In this document: positions 35,501 to 47,500 of the stretch, piece by piece
Layout of the letters: every line of letters begins with the position of its first letter
How positions within the stretch are numbered: the first letter of the stretch is position 1
Assembly (NCBI RefSeq): GCF_963855985.1
Contig: NC_087112.1
Coordinates: forward strand, 5,520,501 to 5,584,500
Reading direction: 5' to 3'
Source of the DNA: Ostrinia nubilalis
Lineage: Eukaryota; Arthropoda; Insecta; Lepidoptera; Crambidae
Length of the DNA stretch: 64,000 nucleotides
Notes under the pieces: model-generated
Told to the model about the DNA's origin: nothing
Seen by the model: only the letters and a program-made list of their open reading frames with translations
Databases searched by the model: none
Program-made: the position numbers and the translations under genes

Positions 35501-38500
35501 ACTTCTTCTCACTGTCAGTAGTCTTGCAGCTGGAATAATAAACTGGATGCATCTTTCCGTCGTCTGGGCATAGTTGCATTAGTATGGCTGCATGTGCATG
35601 CATTGATGCATCTGTATGCAGTTCTGTTGGTGCTTCTGGGTTGTAGATCTTCAGTACTGGCTTCTCACACAACTTTTGTTTCAGGATATGAAATGCTTCT
35701 CTTTCCTTTTCAGTAAATTCAAAATGTTGGTCTTTCCGGAGTAACGTCGTCAGTGGTGCAGCAATTAATGCGAAGTTCTCGATGTACTTTCTGAAATAAG
35801 AGGTAAGTCCTATAAAAGAATGCAATTGTTTCAGCGTCTTTGGTTCGGGGTAGTTAGCTACGGCTTTAATCTTGTCAGGTGTTGGTGTGACTTGACCATT
35901 CTCAATCACATGACCTAAGTACTCGACTTTAGTGGTAAGTAACTCACATTTCTTCCAATTAATTACCAATCCATACTCGCTAGCAACTTTCAAAACTTCT
36001 CTTAAGCGCTCTAATCCCTGCTGATAGCTGTCAGATAAAATCAGCAAATCGTCGATAAATATTAAAAGAAATCCTTTAGATATGAGGTCTCTGAAGATTA
36101 TATTGATAAAACGGGTGAAATATTTTGGACATATCGATAAACCGAAGGGAGCTTTCAAAAATTCGTATTGGCCAGATGGTGTTACAAAAGATGTGTACTT
36201 AATTGAGTCTTCACTAATGTTCAAATGAAAAAATGCGTTTTTTAAATCTATTTTGCTAAATACTTTAGTGTGGGCCAACTTATCGATGTGATCCTCTATC
36301 ACAGGTAAAGGGAATTCATCTTTTACAATTTTACTGTTAATTTTACGATAATCTACGCAAACTCTTACCCCACCATCTTTCTTCTTTACCAAAACAAGCG
36401 GGCTAGCATATTCTGAAAAACTAGGTCTTATTATCCCATCGTTGAGCCACTCACCTATTTGGTTGTCCACTTCCTTGGTCTCCATCACAGATAATCGTCT
36501 TGGTCGCTGAGCAACTGGAATGTCGTCCTTAAGTATGATCTTCATCTCGATGGGTGCCTCCTTGGATTGCACTGGGACATAACTGTTTACCAAATCATCA
36601 ACTTCCTGTCTGACCTGTGGGTTAGAAGCATAGCATGGGGATTCGTAGCCTACAACACACGATATTTGCCCTAACCAATCGTCAGAGTTACTTTCAGCTG
36701 GGGAAAAAACCTTGATTGACCCCTTATTCATAACCACTATAACGTCTCTCAAGAACTCTTGCCCTAAAATTACATCGTAGGGTATTACGTCATCGGGAAT
36801 AATGTGAAATAAGCATTGAAATTTATGATCGTCTACCTCAATTGGTGCAGTGAATTTGCCAAAAGAACTTACTTGTTTCTTTCCGAGCCCAGTAAACATT
36901 ACATTTTCTTGGGTAAACTTCGTAATTCCTAAAGTGAAAAATACTTTACATGTTATTAAATTTACATCACTACCACTATCAACCAAACTTTGAAAAGTTA
37001 AACCTTGAATAACTAGAGTCTTTAAATTGTTGTTTACTTTTTCGACACAATTTTGGGTGCCGGACGCCATCTTCCTGTCATCTGTCAATGTAGCCGTCAT
37101 TCCGTCATAGACAATCGCGCCCGCGCCGCCATTGGTCGATACGCAATACTGCTTTGCCGACATTTCTCGACCGTCACGAAGATGGCTGCGGTTTCCGCCG
37201 TCATCAGCGCCACCTGCCGGACGTTTAACTTTGGCACTTGCACTTATGTTCACGTCGTTGCTATTACACTGCGCAGCAATATGTCCGTACGAATTACAAC
37301 GGAAACACTTGAGTCCTTTTGAACGATGAGGACACGCACTCGATGTATGATCCCACTCGCCACAGTTGAAACAGCGTACACTCGGCCCTCTTCTTGGTGT
37401 TGCGTTCCTATTTCGCTCTTCTTGACGTCTATTTGCCGCGTAGTTGTTTCGAGACTTCTCCTTGAAGGCTTCGTACATCTGTAGCTTCTCTTTCAGCTCT
37501 GAGTACGTCTTGACTCCGTATAGCATGATTTTGTTCGACTCTGAATCTACTATACCTTCGATTATGTACTGGATTGCAACATAATCGGCCAGCTTGCCTT
37601 TTTTCCCAATAGCTTTCATGTCAAGCATGTAATCGTAGCACTTTTCATCCTTCCTCTTCTTTCTACTCGCCATTAATTCGTGGATCTCTTTAGTGTTCGT
37701 GGTGTCTGGAAATTCTCTGGTTAGCGCCGTTTTCAGGTCATCGTAGGTTTTGAAGGGTTTTTCTGATCGTAGCCACGTTGCCGCCGTGCCAGTGAGCGAC
37801 CTTCTAGCAATCAGAAGCTGCTGTGTTGACGTCAATCCGAATATTTCGGTATTGTCTTCAATCTCCTGCGCCCATCTTGAGACAGAGTAGGTTTTGTCGG
37901 TGCCACAGAATTTCGGAATGGCTTCTTCCACGAACATTAGATTTACTGCACCTGAATTCATTTTGCTTGGCGTCGTCGTCTGCTTACTAATCGTCGTCTG
38001 GTGATCGTTGTAATCGTCGTAACCGTCGTGCGCGTGGTCGTACTCGTGGTCGGTTTCACTGCTCCGACTTGAAACAGGTTCCTCCTTGCATTCGTCGTCG
38101 TCGTCGTCGTCTTTAATCGTAAGGAAGTCGCCGGATACCCGTCGCAGCAGAAAATCGAGCGTCCTCTTGGTAGCCACGGTGAAAATCTCGCGATGACTCG
38201 CGCCACGTGCCGGCCGTCGTCGTCGTGCACAAGTTGTTCACGTATTTTTCGTTCACGCTCAAGGAATACCGTCGCCAATATTCTTGAGAGATCCCGGACG
38301 AGCCCCCAAAAATGTTGTGGGATCTTGTGAACGAATTATGAACACTTGATTTTGGAAAATATCGTCTTTTATTTGAAAAACCACACGCTCGTCTTTGCAG
38401 TAAAAATCAGAGTCTCGCCATCTTAGATTATTTGAATTTATATCCATTCATTCCATTCTTTCATTCATTCAAACCTTTCACTCACTCATCAACGTTCCGT

Positions 38501-41500
38501 TTCCCACATCATCATCAACTAGAACATGTTAATTAAATGTTATATCCAAATACAAATACAAAATCGAGTGAACTGTAACACCGACGCGGAAGTAGCGACT
38601 AGCGACATCGCGCGGTAGACACGGTACGAATTCTTCCGCTAGCGACGTCCGCGTGGAATTGTATTCGGTACTGAATCATTTAATTCAGCATACATTTGCA
38701 GTTTATCCATTACTAGCTTCTACCCACGGCTTCACACGGTCTGTCACAGAATCTTTCATGTTTCATGAGATCTAAATCTGTTGATTTCTTACCGAAAACA
38801 TTATCATGTTTTATTGAAGATCCACTGAAAAGGATCGATACACTCATTTTCAAGGTTTGTTTTTGGGATAAAATGTACCTCCTGATGCCCTTCTCCTATT
38901 CATCAAAACATTTAATCAATGGCTTCGATGTGAAGGGTAACAGAGAAAAAATTCTAAAAATGTTTAGCTTTTTTCCTGTATCCTGGCCCGTAAAAAATCC
39001 CCTTCAGCTATAAGACCAAAATTGTACATCTTATTGCCTAATTTTAGGCTTTTAGTAGATAAGTTAACGACGTGAAAGAAATACAAATGAACGTTCTTTC
39101 GCGATTTGAGTTTTTGCGTCCGTAATTGGGGAGTGCATAATGTGTTCCCACGCGGTTAATTGTCCAATAAATAACCGCACGAGAACCAGTGAAACTAAAG
39201 TACCTACTAGTGTATATGCTAGGGTTACCAGGTCTGCGAATCGACCTAGGAATCCTAATGCCTTATTATCGAGTCTATCTTTCACTGTAGCTCATGCTGG
39301 CATGTAAAGCGTATGAATGAGATGACGATTCAAATACTTGCATAGATTCAGTCCCGTAATATGTCATAAAATATTCTTTAACGTTTCATCAGTTTTTCCC
39401 ATCTTCCCAGACAGGAGAAAGGGAATCTTCGTTTCATATTCACACAGAAAGTAAGACAAGGTAAAAAATGTCCGGGTTAATCCAGAATTTCAGCGCTTGG
39501 CAACCCTAAGTGCATTAGACACACGGTATTGTCATTTAGCTTCAATTCCGTGAAATAATAGAAATGTCATCCGCTCCCAGCTAAAACAATAACACGTATA
39601 GAGCATGCGTTTTAGTTTTAGCAAGAAACGACAGAAAATAAACAGCATGTGAAAGCTAGAAGACTGAAACTTTTTTCATTACCACTAACTTAGAATGTTA
39701 AAAGATTCCAAAATACACTGAATCTACCTCCCTTGAGTAAGAAACTAAATAAAATAACTGTCACAAACAGTATCCAATGAAGAGTGAATTGTAATGCAGT
39801 GCTTTGTACAAAGCATTGAAATGCAGACTCCATTTTAGTTTATGACTCAACAGTTCTTCAGATATTTCATCTGTTACCGTGAAAAATAATCTCTTTGTGT
39901 GACTTCATTCATAGCAATTTGCAACGACTTGCTATTCAAAAAGATTAAAGAGCATTCCGGTCTATATCTAGCACTAGCTGTGCCCGCGACTTCGTACGCG
40001 TGAAAAATATTATAGTTTAAATATTTCCCGTTTTTGCAACATTTTTCTTTACTGCTCCGCCCATAAGAGCCAAAACCAAAGCCTTTCTCGATAAATGGGC
40101 TATCCAACGCAACATTTTTCTAATCGGATCAGTAGTTCCTGAAATTTATGAACAAACAAACTCTTCAGCTTTATAATATTAGTATAGATAGTCTCACGTG
40201 TCACCAAGATGACTATCATTCATGGTCTACATTTAATACTAAATTGGAAATTATGTCACCGCATCGCGATTGGCGGGCACATACACTCGGCAATTGAGAA
40301 TGTTACTAGGTATGCAAAATCACTTGAAACCTATGTTACAGTTAAGCTTTTACATTTACAAATACATTAGTTTTTATTTCATTCAAAAATACCCAGTAGT
40401 TATGATTTTATAGGCATTCAAAGTTCGCTTAAATATTGAGTCCCGCCGACGGTCACGTGACCCCGTGTGACGTACATTCACAGCGTCCGCTCACTAGAAA
40501 ACGGATATAAACATACTTAAATTTTTTTTTTTTTTTAAATACAAACTTATTATACATATTAACACCCAGACCCATCACAGAAATCAAAATTGAACCAAAC
40601 CCAAACTTGATGCGATTGTGTCGTTTTATTGCGAATTACCTTCCAGCTCCATCATTAGACCCCGATTACTATATAGAATTAAAATACTCATCAATACAAA
40701 ACGAACGAGCCCAAACTCGATGCATTTAAGTCGTTTTATTATAGAGTTCCTATGGCCACCTACCAGCTCCATCATCAGATCAGCTCCATGTCATCATAAT
40801 ATTGCATGGTCATCCAAATCACATGTGTTTGCGAAATTTCAGCTTAATCGGTTGCCTGGAAGTGGGTCTTAATTCAGTTTGCAAGATTCCACCCATACAA
40901 ATATGAGCCAGTCGTTGTAATATGACGTCACGCGCATAAAATGGCGGGCCGGCCGCCGCCCGCACTTTTAAAATTCAATATCTTGGAAACTAATTAACGT
41001 ATCGAAATAATTCTTTCACGTGTATTTTTTATTTTTAACAGAGAATACAGAAAGCTAAAAAACAAAATTAGTGAACATTCTTCATTGTCGGTAACGCTAT
41101 ACGGGCAGACCCACGCGGTAAGGCTAGCTCGATTGCTAACCAAGGCCGAGGATCGATTAACAGATCAATCGATTTAATGTGAGAACTACAAATTGGAACA
41201 GCTAAAGTGGTGAACGAAATAATTCGTAATTGAAACGAATGATATAATTGCGATTGGGTTGTATCGGTTTGTTTTCGAGTAGGTTTAAAGATCGAAGGGT
41301 CTCCATTGTTGGCTCACTCAAAACACAAAACAATGATTGCTACGTCATTCATCTTGAATTCTTTTTAAGGTTTCGGGCACTTTCGGGTTTGCCATATTGT
41401 TTCACTCGGAGGAATGGTGAAAAATTTTTAGCTAAAAATTTCCCTAACTCCTCTCAAACGGTCAACTTTTAAGACCTGATTGGTTTTATTTTCTTTCTGC

Positions 41501-44500
41501 GAAGATAACTATGCAAAGGTGATAAGCAGATAAATACAAAAATATATTTAAAAATACTAAAAGTTTAACAGGTATCGCCAGTTCAGAGCAGAAAATTCCG
41601 CTTGAAATATGAGAGCTCCATTTCAGAAAGTTAAATTGGACGTTGTCAGTTCTCGGAAAAAAGTTACTTGTTCACGTATTTTCCGACTCATCCAGTTTTA
41701 CCCACACTCATGCAAGCCTGTATGATTTATTTATCATATCATGTATAATTATGATGTATAGAAGAAGCATAGCATAACGTCATGTTTTTCTGCATTAGCA
41801 CCTACCTTACATTTTATGTTTCTATTTATGACAAACGGTAATAAAACAAAGAATCAATTCATAAAACGCAGAGGACAATAAAAATAAACACTAATGGAAC
41901 TGTTTGAAACCATATACTCTTCACAATTTAGAATGCCCAAAAGTAGGTGCTATCGTAGATTCTAAACTCGATGTGATTTAAAATTTGCATTGTGCCCTGT
42001 GTTTGGTCTACTTAAATGTCAAAAAGGCTCAATGTATGCTTGAAATTGTATCGAGTTTTGGCTTAGAACTGAATCTGTCTGTAGATCTCTGTAGATTTTC
42101 ATGCTCTTGGGAACTGACAGATATTATGTATAATGTACAACTAACATGATGACAATAGTCGCATATGATCAGTGTTTACGGTCCATTGCTTTAGGTATTT
42201 TATGCAACGCATCGTCCGAAACGACTTTGCATTGTAGCGTGCCGGCTCAAGTTAGGGTTGTTGAGGATCGGATATTTCGGATATACATACAGAATGTTAG
42301 GAAGTTTAGTCCAAAGTTTTCATACCCTTCGAACTTTAATAGCTTTGCTTTGATTTGATTTAATTTTGTATTAAGATATTATTTTCTATAACACCGGATT
42401 TTAACAAAATTTCGTTAACTGTATCCTGTTTAAGGACTGGAAACCATATTATGATTTTTTTTAAATAATTGCTCTCGAGGAATTCATAGAATAAGTATCC
42501 TAGTAGAGCACAAACTTCTAGGACAGACGATGTTTTTAGATTTAACAAACTGATTCAGTAGAAGTTTTCGAATCTCAAGCCTTCAAGCATTCTTTGAGAC
42601 ATTTCTGCTTGAATCCACATTTTCGGATATTTTTAAATATGTATAACCGATAGATTCTGCCATCCCTGTACTCAATGCACCTCAGTGACAGGTGATAAAG
42701 CCGACGCGATACGGCCCTGCAGCGGTTCGGAAACAGATTAGATATGCAGTACTGATTGGGAAATTTGTAAATAGGAATCGATAATGTGTACAATGTACAT
42801 AGACTTGGTACTTAAACTTTAATCTTTATTAATCCAGTTTAAGGTAATGCCATTACTTCTATCTTTGTAAGCGTTTTGCGGACTTGCGGTGTAATAGAGA
42901 TGTGTATCTGTTACGGTCAAAGTGATAAATATGAAAATTATGAATAATAAATCGCCGGTTATTATGAATAATTACCGCATGAGTTGGTAAATGTGATTAA
43001 TATAAGATCATTTATGTGTGTATAAAACGAAATAGGCGGCTTAGGGGTGGCCCAAGGGCCACCCCCGCCGCACCTTAACCTATTTTTCACTTTAAATCAA
43101 AACAATGTGTTATAGGCATTATGGCAAAGTAATGTTATGCAAAAAACATTCCAAACTCATTTTGCCAAATTATATTAATATATGATATCAAAACGTTCAA
43201 AATGTGAGGCTGTACATGAGCGCTGTACACGAGCCGGTGTTCTCTTTTATGGTATTTGTTAGTATTAAGGTTACATTATGAAATAATCACTGATAAATGT
43301 GATAAATTTATCACTTTTACCAAGCCTGTCGGTAATTGAGAATGTTACTAGGTATGCAAAATCACTTGAAATCTATGTTACAGTTAAGCTTTTACATTTA
43401 CAAATACATTAGTTTTTATTTCATTCAAAAATACCCAGTAGTTATGATTTTATAGGCATTCAAAGTTCGCTTAAATATTGAGTCCCGCCGACGGTCACGT
43501 GACCCCGTGTGACGTACATTCACAGCGTCCGCTCACTAGAAAACGGATATAAATATACTTAAATAATTTTTTTTTGTAAATACAAACTTATTATACATAT
43601 TAACACCCAGACCCATCACAGAAATTAAAATTGAACCAAACACAAACTTGATGCGATTGTGTCGTTTTATTGCGAATTACCTTCCAGCTCCATCATTAGA
43701 CCCCGATTACTATATAGAATTAAAATACTCATCAATACAAAACGAACGAGCCCAAACTCGATGCTTTTAAGTCGTTTTATTATAGAGTTCCTATGGCCAC
43801 CTTCCAGCTCCATCATCAGATCAGCTCCATGTCATCATAATATTGCATGGTCATCCAAATCACATGTGTTTGCGAAATTTCAGCTTAATCGGTTGCCTGG
43901 AAGTGGGTCTTAATTCAGTTTGCAAGATTCCACCCATACAAATATGAGCCAGTCGTTGTAATATGACGTCACGCGCATAAAATGGCGGGCCGGCCGCCGC
44001 ACGGTGGGCTGATATTAGAGCTTCATAGACTTAGCGTCGCTCAAAAATCAAGTGCCTAATTTTGAAAAAAATAATATGCCAATGTGTTCCTTTACCAAAA
44101 AGGAATATTTTATGTTATGTAACGTTTCTTGATAAAGTTATTATTTAATAAGTTATTGACAATTTCCTTTTTTTTTGTATGGAGCTCAACATTTATTTTT
44201 ATTTTATTCGTTATTCTTAAGCTTTCTTAAGAAATTGACTTTTGTATTATGTAATGCATCATATAAGCTATGTTATCACCAAGTGTCGCATTTCGGAAAT
44301 CTTCGGAACATTGTCATTTTGGACTTTAAAATAAAAAAAATAAAAAAATTAAATAACCGCCAAATTTTGTAAAAATAACTACGCCAATGTGTTCCTTTGC
44401 CAAAAAGAAATATTTTATGTTATGTAACTTTTCTTGATAAAGTTATTATTTAATAAGTTATTGACAATAATTACTTTTTTTTTGTATGGAGCTCGACATT

Positions 44501-47500
44501 TATTTTTATTTTATTCATTATTCTTAAGCTTTCTTAAGAAATTGCTTTTTTATTATGTAATGCATCATATAAGCTATATTATCACCAAGGGACGAATCCC
44601 GGAAACCCTCGGAACATTGTCATTTTCGACTTTAAAATAAAAAAAACGAAAAAGAAAACTGCTATGTTATGTACTTTCTTCCGTACTACCCTAACGAGGT
44701 GAAGAACTAAGCGCGTTTTTTATAATGGTGTTCCCAGGAGGCCTAATCCACATGATTACTAAGGTTACTAAAATATAATACCTATTTGTTTTATGGAAAT
44801 TAAGCCAGTTTGAAGTTAAGTTTATTGGTTAGACTCAAGAGCCACTTTCTGAATCTACAAAAGTAAAGCTTTCTATCTCAGTATCAGCCTAGACATCAAA
44901 TTGATCATTTATAGTGGACTTTTTGGTGGTGTTGAAAACCTTTCTTGATGGCAATTACGTCTAAATTATTCATTTATTTTGATATGACTTTACAAATATC
45001 ACATCGCTGGTTGTGTAGAGCTGCCATTTATCAACATTGAGTTATAATGTAATATTACTTCAATGTTTATCAACGATATTATTTTTCTATCTATCAAGTG
45101 AGAATCAGTTATTACGAGATTGTTTTGCTTCCAGAATTACGATCTATTAAATTTTCAAATTCCGCGTCCATTAAGTTTTTTTCATTGATAACATTAGGTC
45201 GACAATAACTAAATGCAGCTTATTTTGAATAAAAAAAATGGGTCTCCTTCATAAATTTGAAAAAGAAATGAGTCGATAGTAAAAAGTGGAGCTAGAAACC
45301 TTATTTTCCCTTATCCATTTTATCTGGAGACATCAAACCGAACGTTCATTTGGGCACTTACAAGTTGCCCTAAAACGCTAGAATCATCATTTTCGCAATT
45401 TTTGTTTCGCAGACAAACTATACTATAGATGACCCACGCTGAACTGTCCCACCAAACTCAATGACAGGGGAGCGCTACCATCGTTCAACTATATGGTTTC
45501 CAACATGGCAAAAATCGGAATCAGCGATCCGGTATTGACGGTGGCGCCCCACTGTCAATGTCATGCATAGGACAGTTCAGTATTTTGGAACTATACGTAC
45601 AGTCGCGGAATGAAAAGGTTCGTCACCTTAGTGTCGGTTTTCGCTTGCACTAGGTACTGTAAGAGTCAAACCTGCCAACATAACAGTGCAAGAAACAGTG
45701 CTGCTAACATTTAAATAAATATAACGTTTGCTAACGAATAAGGTTTTGATTGTTTATTTTTCTATCCCATCAGTGCAATGCAATGATGACATTGACCAAT
45801 TGACAATAGTTTTTTTTAATTTAATAGAAATAATAATGGCAGGTTGAACCAACAAGAAGGTTTTAGTTTATCAATCATAATAATCTTCTTGACAAGATAA
45901 ATCGTCAAACAACTTTGATCTGAATTAATAATTTTGAACTTTACTGACGAACAGTTAAAGATTATTTTCTCTAACTCGAGATTATTCTGTAACATAGTTT
46001 CAAAAGGTAATATGTGCTCGCGATTCGTTGAAGGAATCTATTTGAAAACTGACGAACCTTTTCATTCCGTGACTGTACATGGAGCTCTACATACGTATAT
46101 GCCTGCAAGCATACAAAATTATTGCTCACGGAAAAGATATTTACTTCCAATCAGAAAGTACTACACCACCTCGTTAGGGTAGAACGGAAGAAAGTACATA
46201 ACATTGCAGTTATTTTTTTCGTTTTTTTTATTATTTTAAAGTCGAAAATGACAATGTTCCGAGGGTTTCCGGGAATCGTCCCTTGGTGATAATATAGCTT
46301 ATATGATGCATTACATAATAAAAAAAGCAATTTCTTAAGAAAGCTTAAGAATAATGAATAAAATAAAAATAAATGTTGAGCTCCATACAAAAAAAAAGTA
46401 ATTATTGTCAATAACTTATTAAATAATAACTTTATCAAGAAAAGTTACATAACATAAAATATTTCTTTTTGGCAAAGGAACACATTGGCGTAGTTATTTT
46501 TACAAAATTTGGCGGTTATTTAAATTTTTTATTTTTTTTATTTTAAAGTCCAAAATGACAATGTTCCGAAGATTTCCGAAATGCGACACTTGGTGATAAC
46601 ATAGCTTATATGATGCATTACATAATACAAAAGTCAATTTCTTAAGAAAGCTTAAGAATAACGAATAAAATAAAAATAAATGTTGAGCTCCATACAAAAA
46701 AAAAGGAAATTGTCAATAACTTATTAAATAATAACTTTATCAAGAAACGTTACATAACATAAAATATTCCTTTTTGGTAAAGGAACACATTGGCATATTA
46801 ATTTTTTCAAAATTAGGCACTTGATTTTTGAGCGACGCTAAGTCTATGAAGCTCTAATATCAGCCCACCGTGCGCCGCCCGCACTTTTAAAATTCAATAT
46901 CTTGGAAACTAATTGACGTATCGATAATATTCTTTCACGTGTAAATTTTATTTTTAACAGAGAATACAGAAAGCTAAAAAACAAAATTAGTGAACATTCT
47001 TCATTATTCATAATAACCGGCGATTATTCATAATTTTCAATTTATCACATTAACCGTAACATATCCATCGGATTTAAGTGATTACATTAGTTAAAAACCC
47101 TTATTTCCTGTTTTCTTGGGTTTAGAAATAAGGAAACGGAATACATAAGTTTTTGCATGTACCATGCATTTTTGGCAGGTCAGGTCAAAAGTCACCTCTA
47201 CGAGTACGTTCTCAACCTATGTATAAAAAATGTTCAAAATTAAATTCATTTATTTTCTGTAAGAAGGCTTTTAAAGATCAGTTTTAGATGTCCCAACCCT
47301 ACCATTGTTGCATTTAAGTACATACTATCTAAATAAAAGAATTTTAGGTTTATTCGTGTCTTCAACACTTTCCGAAGTGCAAATCGAATCCGACAATCGA
47401 GCGGCCTTGTACTTAATAAAAATACACAGTCTCGAACACAAATCGTAGTTGCAAAAATTACTGAACGTTGTATTTATTTAGAGAAGATATCAGACTTGAC

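Larger units (their letters stand above)
33352..38508 (-). mobile_element. Intact Ty3/Gypsy LTR retrotransposon
   Basis: Two 193-bp LTRs (33352-33544 and 38316-38508), TG...CA, identical by eye, enclose one gag-pol ORF. A 4-bp target duplication TCAT lies at 33348-33351 and 38509-38512. On the minus strand the 18 bases at 38308-38291 fit a primer-binding site for tRNA-Pro, 7 bases inside the 5' LTR. Identical LTRs, matching target duplications and an undamaged ORF point to a recent, possibly mobile copy. It sits in intron 2 in the same sense as Cdc14. Confidence 0.95.
38509..42909. other. Cdc14 intron 2, middle part
   Basis: Contains a Helitron-type element (39974-40188) and an inverted-repeat element (40291-41087). 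Elsewhere only short, family-less ORFs; no host exon seen. Confidence 0.6.
44000..46872. mobile_element. Fold-back transposon with ~700-bp inverted repeats
   Basis: Arms 44000-44702 and 46168-46872 are inverse copies, with ends CACGGTGGGCTGATATTAGA and its complement. A 5-bp duplication CGCCG (43995-43999 and 46873-46877) is confirmed by the single CGCCG at 40954-40958 in the unfilled paralogue. Each arm holds two tandem units of about 310 bp (repeating CCAATGTGTTCCTTTRCCAA). The roughly 1.46-kb centre has no transposase and contains two smaller inverted-repeat elements. Confidence 0.9.
43333..47006. mobile_element. Inverted-repeat element, copy B (split by fold-back insertion)
   Basis: 43333-43999 and 46873-47006 together align with 40291-41087 with few differences. 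The break lies at CGCCG, which is duplicated on both sides of the insertion. Confidence 0.82.
42910..47060. mobile_element. Outer inverted-repeat element hosting the nest
   Basis: Arms at 42910-42972 and 47003-47060 are inverse copies of about 58-63 bp (start GTTACGG, inner part CGCCGGTTATTATGAATAAT). Between them lie copy B of the 797-bp element and the fold-back element. Whether the arms form one transposon or frame the inner element by chance is inferred from their symmetry. Confidence 0.6.

Noticed and set aside
37053..38278. Additional ORFs of 65-106 codons over the gag region
   Set aside because: Shadows of the Gypsy gag-pol frame on other frames.
38560..38650. Possible hairpin around CGGAAGTAGCGACTAGCGAC
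   Set aside because: Symmetry is weak and no ends or duplication could be defined.
40618..40872. 84-codon ORF repeated at 43659-43913
   Set aside because: It repeats because both lie in copies of the 797-bp inverted-repeat element; no protein family features.
44175..46697. Hydrophobic ORFs ([13 protein letters not shown] type) on both strands
   Set aside because: AT-rich arms of the fold-back element read in each orientation; four copies mirror the arm structure, not a conserved protein.
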